A stretch of DNA of 64,000 nt from Canna indica (taxonomy: Eukaryota; Streptophyta; Magnoliopsida; Zingiberales; Cannaceae). Below the pieces are notes generated by a model. It saw nothing but the letters and a program-made list of their open reading frames with translations, was not told the origin of the DNA and made no database searches. This document shows positions 11,351 to 23,265 of the stretch, one piece after another; positions within the stretch are counted from its first letter, which is position 1; each line of letters starts with the position of its first letter. The stretch spans positions 62,383,501-62,447,500 of the forward strand of contig CP136896.1 of NCBI GenBank assembly GCA_034359265.1, read 5' to 3'. Position numbers and translations under genes: made by a program.

Positions 11351-11479
11351 TCCTATCTTTATTTTGAGTTTTTTATTTTTTCTTGTTAAAAAAAATGAGA
11401 ACAAAGAAGTTATAGAATATAAAAAATTAATTTATACATCTTTACCTACTTTGTTGGACGGTTGATGTTTTGAAAATTT

Positions 11480-13330
11480 GAATCCATCTTTGTATCATTT
11501 TGTTGTATGCATTCAACATGGTCATTAACTTTCAAAACGGTGAATTTTTTTTTTTACTGTTTGAAATTATAATCAATAATGTTGATTGTAAATAAAAATT
11601 CTTTATCACAAAGAGCTTCTATTTTATTTAGAATCTTTTTCATCTCATTACTATTTAAAGAAAGTAAGTCTTCCGCTGATATGTTTAGTAATATTTCGCT
11701 TTCGTTATCTAGAACTACAAATGTGGCTTTAGAATTTTGATCAACAACATACAGTTCAATTCTGTATCTGCTTCATACGGTCACGTAATAATATATAAAA
11801 CCTGAATAATAACTTAAATAAATTGAAGGAAATAAAGTTAAACATATATATATACCTTGCAATTGGGGAACTTGAATTTTCTTTGCAACCATTGCAAAAA
11901 AAAGTATCATTTTCTTTCCATAATTTCGTTTTGCATTTTTGGTAATACATCACTTTTGCTACGATTGTGAAAATTGTTTCTTGAACTTGGTAATACAAAG
12001 AGATATAAATTATATATTAAAAATATATCATATATTAATACGTAGATGTCTCACCTCAAAATGATTAAGAGACTTCATTTGAATTATTTCATGAAGTTTT
12101 TTCCTTAGTGGATTACAATTGATTTTTTGATATTGAACTTTGTTTGACCAACAAATCTTCAATTGTTGGATTATCATAACTTTCACTAAGAAAAATTTAA
12201 TAATAATGTTAGAAATAATATAAATGAATGCAAAGATGTAGGACAATATAAAGTTCAATTAAACTTTTAAAACTTTACATATAAAAAATATATGTATTGC
12301 TTACCTGAGTGTGTTTTTGATGTTTTCAACGCCTTCAATATTAATATATATTTTTGTTGAACTAGTTGTTGATAGATAAGTTTTTTATGAGAATTATAAT
12401 TAATTAAAAACAATGTCAATACCATAAAGTTTAACATATATATTTGCACGAAAGAAGAAATAAAATATTACTTAAGAAATTCTTGACAACTAATCCCGTA
12501 AAGACTCGTCGAACTTTTGAACATTTGTTGACCATAGTGTGACCTTCATTATTTTATTTCTAAAAAAAATATAATTAGTTACAGTAAAATAGAAAATAAT
12601 AATAATTTTTTCTAAAAAAATTAATGGTTAAAAAGAATTCTTACTCAAGTAGCATTAACTCAATGCCACGTTTCGTAATAAAGTTAGTTTTGCATTTTAC
12701 TTCCTGTATATGATTGATTGCTATTAAATGTCCAAAAATATCCGCAATGGATAAGAATAAGTTAGATTTTTTCATTGTAAACCATAATGTGAATTTGTTA
12801 TATAATATATAAGATTGTACAATACATGTTAAAGTAGTTGGATCATCCGTTCGCTTTCTTATGGTATCAAGATTTGCAATATGGAATTTGAACTTGGGAA
12901 TATTATATACCTCATCTTCAAACTTGATAACGGTATTTATCAAGAAAATAATTTTTAAATCATTAACAGTAAGACGATATTGTCCAGCAGCATTAACGAC
13001 TTTGAAATTTTTGAATGTATAAACAGAACCTTCAGTTAACAAAAGTCGAAATTTGGCAAGTTGCATTTTTCTAATTATTGCATGTATGTCATTTCCCTAT
13101 AATTTAAATAAAAAATATTTATGAGTATTCATTATTAATAATAAATGCGATAAATAAATGTATAAAAATTACAATTTACCTTTTCATCGACAAAGATCAT
13201 GTCTAAACTGATGAGGTCATTGTTTTTGGAATTAATGGTCTCCCACATTCTTACAACTCTAACCTTGATTGTCTAATCTTCTTTTTCACAACTAATTTCA
13301 TTAATGAAATTGTATTCCATTTTTGATGTT
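11480..13330 (-). pseudogene. Helitron RPA-like gene, decayed
   Basis: This is a multi-exon relic on the - strand. The first exon near 13320-13160 begins MEYNFINEIS and contains an early TAG. A large exon at 13066-12641 encodes the DUF223 oligonucleotide-binding domain (MQLAKFRLLLTEGSVYTFKN ... GQYRLTVNDL). A zinc-ribbon exon at 11998-11756 reads YYQKCKTKLW and FFCNGCKENSSSPIARY, with paired cysteines. The tail near 11760-11580 matches the + strand fragment at 9752. Such replication protein A relatives accompany the RepHel protein in plant Helitrons. The order helicase then RPA on the - strand is the normal Helitron order. Stops and AT-rich decay make it non-functional. Confidence 0.75.
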
Positions 13331-13454
13331 AACCCTGCAAATATAAATGAAGTAATGAAATTATAATATTTATATATATATATATAAATATTTTAAAAAA
13401 TATATGAACTATAATTAAGGGTCAAACCTTGAAAAGATCATTCATGAAAAAATT

Positions 13455-14635
13455 TTGTTATAAACAATATTTTTGATATCTTTCGAAGGATTTTTTTGAT
13501 TATCTAATGTTAGAATCTTTAAACCACTTCTACTTGTAACTCTTGACACAACAACATATAATTATCCATGTGTGAACATTTGTCTTTCAAGGAATAATCT
13601 AACTTTTTCTAAAGATTGCCCTTGACTTTTGTTAATTGACATTGCAAAACACGGTGATATTGGATATTGTATTCTTTTGAGTACAAAAGTTCATTTGTTT
13701 TCATTTGGTGATAGTACAATTCTTGGCAAGAATTTTTTTTTATCGACGTTAGTTCCTGTAATTATTTCTACTTCAATAAACCATTTACTCAACCTTGTTA
13801 GAATTAGTCTTGTTCCATTGCACAGTCCCAAACTTTGGTTGATGTTTCGAAGTAGAATAATCGGAATTCCAACTTTCAATTTTAATTTATGATCCGAAAT
13901 ACCAGGAAACTTCATGCTGTTCAGAAACTCTATTGGATATAAAAGATGAGGATCTTTATAATGAGACTTTGTATTTGAAATTGAGTCTGAACTATAATAA
14001 ATCATCTCTTCATCTTCAATCAAATCCATTATAAAATTATTTATTTTGTCAACAATTTTATGATGAGGAGCTAAAACAGCTGTATTCTTTAAGGAATTAT
14101 TATTTTTGTAATTTTCCTTTAAATCAGGAAATGTTGTTTCTACAACTGACTTTATAGGATCACCATTATACTGTATTAGAATATTATTTAGCACAGTTAT
14201 CGAAAGTTCTCCATCATTTGAACATCCAATACCATTTCCTATACATAATATCCAATCTGCGAAATCTCTAAGTTCTTCAATTTGCCTTTGTGTTAAGTTA
14301 TTTGATTGTAAACACATATTTTTAGTAAAAAAAATAACTTCAAAATAATCCCAAAGATATGACCTTTTGATTGAAGCATTTATAATATTTGCTCGTCTTT
14401 CTTTTGGTACTACATGGAGTATTTGTCGGAAATCTCCGCCTAATACAATTATTATTCCACCAAAAGGTTTGTTCTCACTATTTGTAAATCTGGTTCGTAG
14501 TATATCTCTAAGTGTTCCGTTTAATGCTTCAACACAACATTTATTAGCCATTGGAGTCTCATCCCAAATAATAATAGATGTTTTATTAATTAATTAAGCC
14601 AACAAAGATCCTTGTTTGATATCATATGTCGCCGT
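13455..14635 (-). pseudogene. Helitron RepHel: PIF1-type helicase part, truncated and broken
   Basis: On the - strand, 14551-13691 encodes a PIF1-like helicase core: MANKCCVEALNGTLRDI, GGDFRQILHVVPKERRANII, and the later LKLKVGIPIILLRNIN with GLCNGTRLI. Upstream of the open frame the expected SIIIWDETP is visible behind a stop. Downstream, in another frame near 13690-13470, are INKSQGQSLEKVRLF and VVSRVTSRSGLKILTL with one internal stop. These are the Helitron helicase motifs; the Rep (HUH) half is gone because the copia LTR begins at 14636. One frameshift and at least two stops are present, so it is dead. Confidence 0.85.
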
Positions 14636-16252
14636 TGTTGGCCTAAGGTTTTCTACCTTGGTCTTAATCTCGATTTTGATGATAACAAACATGAAACTAA
14701 TGCTTTATTGAGAAATCCTTCAGGTTCCAAGTCGGTTAACGCACGACATCCCCGATCGAAAAAATCGGCAAGGACGCTCGTCGACGCTCGGGATTCTTCG
14801 GGAAGTTAGAGTTTAGGTTTAAGGTGTCTAGCATATGATGTAATCCTCTTTATGATGCAAAGAACCCAAAAACCAAACTTGAACCTCAAAACATGAAAAT
14901 CCGAAAACTGCCCTGAAATTCACTAAGCCTAGGGAGCTCATTGGAGGGCTATATGACCTAGATATTTTCTAGACACAAAAAGTGACGGTAATTATTCCTT
15001 GGCTAAAAACTAGATAACGAGGTATTTTTAAAGAATTTTTGGAAGCCTTTAACATACCCATATTTGACCCGGGAGATTAGAAAATTTATTTTCCGGAAAT
15101 TTGTACGTACTAGACCCCAAAAACTAGACTTTGATTCTTAAGAATTTTGATTTTTTAGATATTTTTATTGAATTCAAATGGGGGGGGGGTAATCCTTATA
15201 TAACATTTTTGTTTTAAAGTTATTAACTTAAAGTTAAGAAATGTTATATAAGTAGACTTAGCGAAGACAAAACCAGAAATGAGCAAACAAGCAAAAAAAA
15301 CTAAGCAAATAAGTAGTTTGCCTTGCCCAAGTTCGGTCGACCGAACATTGCCCAGAACGGGCAGAATGCTCTGGTCGCTCGGGTGGTCGCTTGGTCGGTC
15401 GACCGACGATCAATCGGAGAAGCTATCGGCGTGCTGTAACGGGCAAAAGATCGCCCGTTGAGAAGAGAGAGCTCTCTCTTCTCTTCATGGCTTATAAATA
15501 GGAAACCATGAGAGCCTAGCTTCCTTCATACTTTTGATCACTCCTAACCTTCTTGAGCCATCTTGTGATCATTCCCAAGCTTTATTGAGCCAATTCTTGT
15601 GGAAGCCCTAGCTTTGATCTCTCATCTCTTTGATTGAGTCTTACTTTCATTGTTTCATCATCAAAGACATCAAGAGGAAGCTAGGAATCTTGTTGTGGAG
15701 CTAAGTACTTTATTGCTTGATTTATTGCTCCATTTATTATTGTATTTTGTTGTTTATTTCATTGCATTTGAACTTGTGTAAACCTAGAGTGCTAGGTTGA
15801 TTGAGTTGGTGGTTGCCTTGATGTTAAGACTTAAATCCACTATTATAAACTTAGTTGAGTTGTCCCTTAGGTTGAGGTGAGAGAGTGCTCTCGGTAGGAA
15901 GGCGGGATACTTCCGGGTGTGGAAGTGCCTTCGGTTTGAGATCGGAGATTTTCTGATGTAAAGTCCTCTTTGTAAGGGAAACGATATAATCTAGTAAACC
16001 TAGTTTGGAAATCCTAAGCGGGGTGCTTAGATAGTGGAGTAGGCATTGGGGCCGAACCACTATAAGTAATTGTGTTAACATTGATATATTATTTTGTGTT
16101 AATTGCTTTATATTTATTGCTTCCGCTTTATTTTTCTTAGGATCACTATCGTGCTTAGCCTAACTAATCAAGAAACGATTAAAATCGGAATTAGGCGATA
16201 AGATTAGTTAACACACTATTCACTCCCCTCTAGTGTGGTCATTTCACCAACA
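14636..16252 (+). repeat. Copia 5' LTR
   Basis: The LTR runs from TGTTGGCC to ACCAACA, with the TGTTGG/CCAACA inverted ends usual for copia, and is immediately followed by the primer binding site at 16253. A TATA box (TATAAATA) is at 15493-15500. The central part carries repeated GGTCGGTCGACCGAC-like palindromes (about 15335-15400). It is closely related to the reversed LTR at 59024-60447, sharing for example GGCGGGATACTTCCGGGTGT. Its 3' partner LTR is absent from the window. Confidence 0.85.
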
Positions 16253-16267
16253 ATTGGTATCAGAGCG
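16253..16267 (+). promoter_or_regulatory. Copia primer binding site (initiator tRNA-Met type)
   Basis: ATTGGTATCAGAGCG follows the LTR end with no gap. TGGTATCAGAGC is the standard plant copia sequence complementary to the initiator methionine tRNA, used to prime minus-strand synthesis. Confidence 0.85.
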
Positions 16268-16945
16268 GGTCGTGGATTGAGATTTCACCATCTCGTCTAC
16301 ATCTAGTCTCGATCTGAAAATGACACTAGAGAGTATAGCATCTATACCACCTAGGTTCGATGAGTCTAATTTTGATCTTTGGAAGAGTAGAATGTATACT
16401 TTCTTAAAGACTCAAGGTTTAGGTATATTTGATATGGTAAAGACAAAATATATTGAACCTAAGAAAAACATGAATGCATGGACCCAAGAACAAGTTAAAT
16501 TGTTTGAATTAAATGGTAAAACAACACATCTTCTATATTGCACATTTTCAAATGATATACTTGAAAATGTTATGCATTGTTCTTCCGCATTTGATATTTG
16601 GGCAATATTAAACATGCTATATGATTTTGCAAAAATCGAAGAGATTACTAGTTATGTTGAAAGTGGTGATGACAATGGTCATCCATCCACTACTAACGTC
16701 TCTTGTGATGCCCATAGCATTTCCGGTCAAAGAAGCACGCTTAAAAGTAGGAAAAGAAAAGTCAAGTGCTTCCTTTGCCAAGAGTAGGGTTGTAAATGAA
16801 CCAATACACTCGTTAACAACTCGTGAACAAACTTGTTTAGGGCTCGTTTACATTCGATTATTTATTAAATAAATAAGTATGAACCAAATTTTTAGGCTCG
16901 TTTAATAAACGAACCGAGTTCAAACACAAACAAGCTCGACTCGTT

Positions 16946-17165
16946 TATGTTCACGAACATGCTCGTTTATTGTTTGTGAACATACTCGTTTAAATATCCG
17001 TTTATTGTTTGTGAACATACTCGTTTAAATATCCGTTTATTGTTTGTGAACATACTCGTTTAAATATCCGTTTATTGTTCGTGAACATACTCGTTTAAAT
17101 ACTCGATTATTGTTCGTGAACATACTCATTTAAATATCTTTTTATTGTTCGTGAACAGGTTCGTT
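16946..17165 (+). repeat. 35-bp subterminal tandem repeat
   Basis: The unit CATACTCGTTTAAATATCCG plus TTTATTGTTTGTGAA recurs at 16981, 17016, 17051, 17086 and 17121, exactly 35 bases apart. The first copies are nearly identical and the last ones diverged. Its place just inside the hAT terminus suggests a cluster of transposase-binding sites. Confidence 0.9.
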
Positions 17166-17850
17166 TACGTACTTATTTAAATATTTATATTTTAACCCTT
17201 TTATAAATTATTAATGGTTAATTGATAGATAACATAGTTGATTAATATATATTAAAATTTAATACTAGTATATTACCCAATAGTCCAATACTACCCATTT
17301 CCTAAACCCTAAAAGTAAAACCATTTACTCTAAACACCCAGCCACCCTCACGTCACACAGAAGATCCCAAGTCCATTCCCCACCCATCTCAACTCATGGC
17401 CATCTGACCTCGCCACCCACGCCAGCCAAGCGACTCCTCTCGTCGGAGCATCTCGGTGACCTCCTCACCCACTCTGATCTCGCATCTACTCGCCGGATCT
17501 GCTCTCCCCAGATCATCTCAGCGCGCTCACCGGATCTGCTCGTGCATCGCCGGATCTATTGTTGCTCGTAGTCGTCGCCTCTCACCTGGTAACATGAAGC
17601 TGTGATTTCATGATTTTTTTTGTTGTCTGAAGCTTTCTCATTGTAATGTGATTTTTTTTATTCTCGTCTGGAGCATCTCGCGACCTCCCCACCCACTCTG
17701 ATCTCGCATCTGCTCGCCGGATCTGCTCTCCCTGCTCGGCGCGTGAAAATATGATTCTTGATATTCACCAAAAAATCATAAATCTTGTGATAATTACCTC
17801 TTCAGCAATGTGCACCATATCATCAACTGTGAGTTCTGCTTTATTGTCGT

Positions 17851-18260
17851 TTACAAAAGAGCAGACCACTTCATCATTTTTGACCCTTTTAGATTTTCTA
17901 CTTCATTGTCGTTTACAGAAGTGCATGCCACTTCACCATTTTTGGTCCTTTTAGATTTCCTACCTCTAGTCTTTGTAGTAGCTCCATTATCTACTATGGT
18001 TAGCCCTCCCTCGGCCTCCTGTATACTTGTTTTAGATACTCTGTGATTTTTTAAGAATGTACTTGCTTTTCTCTTTCTTTGTTGATCTTTGCTACTTCCA
18101 ACTGTACAAGATTCACTCAGTTTCTCAATAGATCGAGTTGGTTTACTTTTGCGCATTCTAGTGGTGGACTTGAGCTCAGTACGAGCATCTTTTGCATCAG
18201 GTTTCTCTCTTGATCGAGAACAAGATCTATCTCCTTCTCCACATTTCCTGATTTCGTTGG
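17851..18260 (-). other. Antisense reading frame inside the hAT element, unidentified
   Basis: An open frame of 101 codons on the - strand starts MRKSKPTRSIEKLSESCTVG and is rich in lysine, arginine and serine (KDQQRKRKAS, TKTRGRKSKRTKNGE). The frame upstream continues in protein-like fashion (REKPDAKDARTELKST) to about 18250. It looks like a piece of a nuclear, charged, low-complexity protein, perhaps captured from a host gene. I recognise no domain and give no function. It could also be a chance frame in the leader region. Confidence 0.3.
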
Positions 18261-19026
18261 CTTAGTTTGCCTTCACCATCCATAGAGGCAAACGCCTTTT
18301 TTTCAGAGCATGTGTGTCAACAACTACTTCAGTCATGTTTTCTATTCCGTCCATTGTCAACACCAATGCAGTAGCAAGTAGAGAAGATGGTTAAATTTAC
18401 ATGAAATATAGAGTAACTAGTAAACAAAGAATAAGTTACACGTGCAACATAACTATTCCTTTACAATAAATTTTGTTTATTTTCTAGAGAGCAAAAATAA
18501 AAATCAGCTGGCAGTGGAAAGATAATTAGAAATATTGTCAAGTAATGATATTGTGGAAACACTCACGCAAGAATGTCTACATAGTAAGATTAAAAATCAA
18601 AGCAGAACAGAAGATTATATGAATGTTATATGATATTAACTGGTTGTGATACTGCAATTAAATATTTGATTTCAATCAAGTTTTCTTATTTAATGATCTC
18701 AGTCAAGCATTAAATATTTGATAAATTTTTTTGTCTTGTGAGTTAAATGTCATTGGAAATGTTCATTTAAAATGAATTTCATTGCCTTTAGGCTTTAGTG
18801 TCTGCTTTAGTAATAAAAACAAAGTATGAATTTTATTCTGTATGGGAGTTAGATCTCTTATTAAAGCAGTGGTCATATCATCATTCCTATGGGGTGCTAT
18901 TTTATGTAGCTTTATTTATCTTTGCTTTGTTGTAATATGTTGTTAAGTATGGTTTTTTTTTGTTACATGTTTAGTTTGACTTGTACGAATCCTATCACTG
19001 TTATACTTTTGTTATATTTCTTAGCT

Positions 19027-22000
19027 ATGTCATATAGTACCTCATTAGAAGAACAAACAAATTCAACCCCAACTTCAAGACCACCTGATTTAGAACTTGC
19101 ATTACGAAGTGTTGAATCAACCAATTCAATCATGGCCAATGAGGAGGTAAATGTTGAAAATGCAATAGAAGCAAATAATGATAATCAAGAGGTGAACTTG
19201 GTAGAGGACAATGCAAATGAAGACAATCCATTTGAAAAAAGGAAGAGAAAAAAGACATCAGGTGTTTGGAATGAGTTCACAATTATTAAGCTTTCAAATG
19301 GGACTGAGAAGGTGCAATGCAATCATTGTCATGTCAAACTTCAAAAGAGCGCCACAGGAACCACTACACAATACAAGAGACACTTGGATAATTACCCAAG
19401 ACGAAAATATTCTGCCAAAGGTCAACTGAATCTTTTTGCACAACCATCAAAGTCAGGGAGCGCAAGTGTTCAAACTTGGAAATATGATCAAGCTAAGATG
19501 AGGGAGTTTATCTCTCATATGGTTCTTGTGCATGAGCTTCCCTTTGCTTTTGTTGAGTATGAGATATTTAATATGGTAATGAAATTTTCCAACCCTGCAT
19601 ATGAGAAAATTTCCCGTGCAACAGTGAAAGGTGATTGTATAACTTCATACCAAATGGAGAAGAAGAGGTTGATGGCATTACTAAAGACAACTAGTAGAGT
19701 AAGTATCACAACAGATTGTTGGAGATCAGGACAAAATATACAGTATATGGTTGTAACTTGCCATTTTGTGGACTCAGACTGAAAGTTGCAAAAGAGAATT
19801 ATCAATTTCATTAATGTTATAGGAAGCACCGGAGTTGTGATTTCTGATGCATTGTTTAAGTGTTTGCAAGAATGGGAACTTGAAAATAAAGTGTTCACTA
19901 TAACAGTGGACAATGCTTCTTATAATGATAGTGTTTACATTTGAATAAGTGTTTAAGAAGCTTTCTTTGAATGGAAAATTTTTTCATGTTCGATGTTGTG
20001 CTTACATTTTGAACATTCTAGTGCAAGATGGTTTGTCTGAGATTCAAGATGCAATTTTTAATATAAGGGAAAGTGTCAAGTATATTTCAGCTTCGCCTTC
20101 ACGATTAAGCATGTTTAGTGATATTGCAAAACAATTGCAATTACCTAATAAGAAATTGATTTTAGATTGTTGCACACGATGGAATGCAACATATGAGATG
20201 CTCTCATGTGCTTTAGAGTTCGAAAATGTCTTTCCACGCTTTCAAGTGTGAGATTCATCCTATAAGTATTTGCCAAGTGGGGAGGATTGGGATAAAGTGA
20301 AGAATGTTTGCACTTTTTTAGAAATGTTCAATGAACTTACTTTATTCTAATAAACATTTTTTTTAAGATTGGTTTGTTTAATAAACATTCTTTATTCTAA
20401 TTTTTGTGAACTTACTAGTTACTAATAAACTCATTTATTCTAATTTTTGTGAACTTACTAGGTTCGGAATATCCAACTGCAAACTTATTTCTATCCGAAC
20501 TTTGGAGGATAAAGAATGTTTTGAATGACAAAATAGATGATGATGATGAATGTGTGAGAGCAATGGCGAGAAAAATGAAGGTAAAATCTGATAAGTATTG
20601 GGGTGATTGCAATTTATTAATTTCCATTGCGGCTATTCTTGATCCTCGAAATAGGATGCAATTAGTTACATTTTGTTTTGATGCTATTTACTTGAAAGAA
20701 GAAGCATCCAAATATATAAAAGTTGTTCGTGATAGTTTGTATGAGATTTATCAAGAATATGCCGATGCTTATGCTGCTAGGGTTGAAAAAAGTAACAATA
20801 CTAAGAGTGGTCAAGATGAAAATAGTGACAGCCTTTCTAGGTTCTCAAAAGGAAAACTTGGTAGTCAAAAGGGAAGATAAATGTTTGATCAATTCATGAG
20901 GACTCATGATACAGTTGCTCATGTTAAATCTGAGTTAGACACTTATTTAGACGATGGTATTTATATTTGCCAAGAAGATCCTGAGTTGTTTGATGCATTA
21001 GTATGGTGGAGAGCGAATGAACTTAAGTATAAAATTTTATCCAATATGGCATGTGATATATTAACAATTCCTATTAGCACAGTGGCTTCTGAGGCAGCTT
21101 TTAGTGCCGGTGGTAGAGTAATAGATTCATATCGTTCATCATTGGGAACAAATACCGTTGAAATGTTACTTTGTGGAAACGATTGGTATCGAACTTTTTA
21201 TGGAATTCATAAGAAGACAAGAGTAAGTTTTATAATTTAAATATTTTAGATTATATCATTTATTCATTTTACTTAATTTTTATTGTCTTATAACATGATT
21301 TTGTTGCTTTTATTTCATTCAAAATGAGGAGGTCAAAACTATCTTGCTACCTTAGAGGTTTTTACAAGTTGGATTTTGAAATTTCAAGGTTAGTTATTAT
21401 AATAACTAGTCACCGAGCTAGCTTTGTCAAGTTGCTTGCATTTATCATTTAGGACTAATATCAAGGCGGTGACTATCCATGTATTAATTTTCATATTCCT
21501 CTCATATCATGCATCCATTAGCATTTTCAAGTATCATCTCATGCATCCATGAGCATTCACATATATTATTACTACAATAAGTATCATTTCAATATATATT
21601 GATAAAAGTTTCTTCTTCTTCATATGATTATGTTAGGTTGCTTGCTTGCTAGACAAATGTAGATCTTTTTTAAATTGCACCAGAAACTTATCTCTGTTTG
21701 CACTTAGGAAATTATTCAAATGTAAGGAGCATTCATATTGCCATTACAAGTAATTTTATATTTCAAGTTCCAGGTTCACAAGAGCATTCATATTGCACTT
21801 GTCTTTGTTTCACAAGAGCATCCCAAACTGAATTTAATTATTAATATTGTTTCCATATGATTTTATGTTCTGACAACCCAACTGGACCTAAGGTTCTTTA
21901 GCACACCCTTTTCTCTCTCAATGAATCAGGAGTTTCTCATGTATCTGCAGCTCTTGTGCTGCAAGTTTGCTTATGTCCAACATTTCATATATTGAGCTTG

Positions 22001-22424
22001 CATTAAGGAGGAGAGTAGACCATGCAACAAAATTTTATGTGGTTATGCTTGTGACATACCCTTGCTTCCCCTGCCAATGTCGAATTCTTCTGATTTGGCT
22101 GCAACCTAGATGGGCTCGCATCATAAATGATCTTCTTTGGTTTCATTCATGATTCTTCTATTTCATTCATGATTCATTTTTATAGTTTATATGAAGAGGT
22201 TATATGTACAATTAGACTAAGCTAAGTTGCTTTATTCATGATTCATTTTCATAGTTTCATTTAACACCCTAAATGTTGCTTTATGTGTATCTCTCCTAGC
22301 TGATTCAATTTGTACCATAACTTATAACTTGATTTAACTAATTTTTAATTTTGTTGATTGCTAGGTGAATGATGATAATCATGCATGGATTGATGAAGGA
22401 GAAATGGAGAAAGTCAATTTTTAA
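19027..22424 (+). pseudogene. hAT transposase gene, decayed
   Basis: The gene starts MSYSTSLEEQTNSTPTSRP. A BED-type zinc finger follows (VQCNHCHVKLQ ... TTQYKRHLD), then the DDE/RNase H-like core (RVSITTDCWRSGQNIQYMVV; CAYILNILVQDG; LDCCTRWNATYEML), and the C-terminal dimerisation region (PISTVASEAAFSAGGRVIDS). A last exon at 22365-22424 (VNDDNHAWIDEGEMEKVNF, then stop) follows an intron with donor GTAAGT at 21223. Breaks: TGA at 19780-19782 where a tryptophan is expected, a frame change near 19940, TGA at about 20249, an A/T-rich disturbance at 20340-20450, and TAA at 20878-20880. It cannot make an active transposase. Confidence 0.85.
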
Positions 22425-22564
22425 TATGTACAGTTGGACTTGTAATTTTAATATTGTCGAATTAAAATGTAGTTGAAATTTAGATTCCTATTTAGAACCT
22501 TGCTTGTCATTATGATAGATTGGTAATTTGGCATCATGTTTTGGTTAATGACTTACTGTGTTTT

Positions 22565-22800
22565 TTTTGTTTATATTCGTTTGTTGTTCGTTTAATGTTT
22601 GTTTATTTGTTGTTCATGTATGGATCCTTTACATGTTTGATTAATGCTCGTTTATGTATTCGTTTATAACTCGTTTGTTCGTTTATTTGTTCGGTTAGGT
22701 GCTCATTTATGTGTTCGTTTAAGGCTCGTTTATTTGTTCGTTTAATTACTCGTTTATATATTCGTTTAGGTACTCGTTTATCTGTTCATTTAATTTTAAC
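22565..22800 (+). repeat. Right subterminal TCGTTTA-rich repeats of the hAT element
   Basis: About fifteen copies of (T)TCGTTTA or close variants occur, spaced irregularly by 10-20 bases, mirroring the left-end repeat of 16946-17165 with the same core. It is probably the right subterminal binding-site cluster. Confidence 0.7.
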
Positions 22801-23265
22801 GAACCGAGTTCGAGTCGAGATCAAACAATTTTAAATCAAACGATCCGAGTTCGAACATAAGTTAAAATACTCGAATCGAGTTCGAGCAGAGTTCGAACAA
22901 GGTTTGAAATAAACGAGCCGAGTTCGAACGAGTTAGTACTCAGCTCGGCTCGGCTCGTTTACAGCCCTAGCCAAGAGAAGGGACATATTAAGAAAAATTA
23001 TCATTTGATGAGAAATAAATCCAAGAAGAAGAAGAAGATCTCCAATTTCACTTCGGAATCAAGTGGAGCTTCCTCATGTGATGACAATGAAGCCATCTCA
23101 AAATTGTGCCTCATGGGTCTTAACGATGAGGTAAAGTCTTCCACTACTTATCATAATAGTGATTCTAGCAATTCAAGCTCATTTAACATGTCTTATGATG
23201 AGCTAGTTGATGAATATTAAAAAATGTATGAATTGCCCACGAAAAAGAACAAGGAAATAAAGAAA

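Larger units (their letters stand above)
16785..22969 (+). mobile_element. hAT transposon, 6.2 kb, with 8-bp target duplication
   Basis: The left end is TAGGGTTGTAAATGAACC. The right end, reverse complemented, is TAGGGCTGTAAACGAGCC. GCCAAGAG at 16777-16784 is repeated at 22970-22977, the 8-bp duplication of the hAT superfamily. Subterminal regions are rich in TCGTTTA and GAACATACTCG repeats on both sides, likely transposase-binding sites. Inside are a GC-rich 5' leader (17280-17740, with an internally repeated block near 17467 and 17688), an antisense basic reading frame (17851-18260) and a decayed transposase gene. The insertion lies within the zinc knuckle of a copia gag. Confidence 0.92.
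16320..23218 (+). pseudogene. Copia gag, split by a hAT element
   Basis: The gag frame starts MTLESIASIPPRFDESNFDL with the typical W after it (LWKSRMYTFLK), then the UBN2-type region with LLYCTFSNDILENVMH. It reaches the first half of the CCHC zinc knuckle (KCFLCQE) at about 16784. A 6185-bp hAT insertion follows (16785-22969, target copy 22970-22977). Gag resumes with EKGHIKKNYHLMRNKSKKKK and stops at 23216-23218. Its knuckle lacks the final cysteine (a tyrosine follows the histidine region), and no protease, integrase or reverse transcriptase follows, so the element is truncated near 23265 where a foldback element begins. Confidence 0.8.

Noticed and set aside
16950..17160. CRISPR-like regular repeat
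   Set aside because: The 35-base units are contiguous without unique spacers and lie in a plant hAT terminus.
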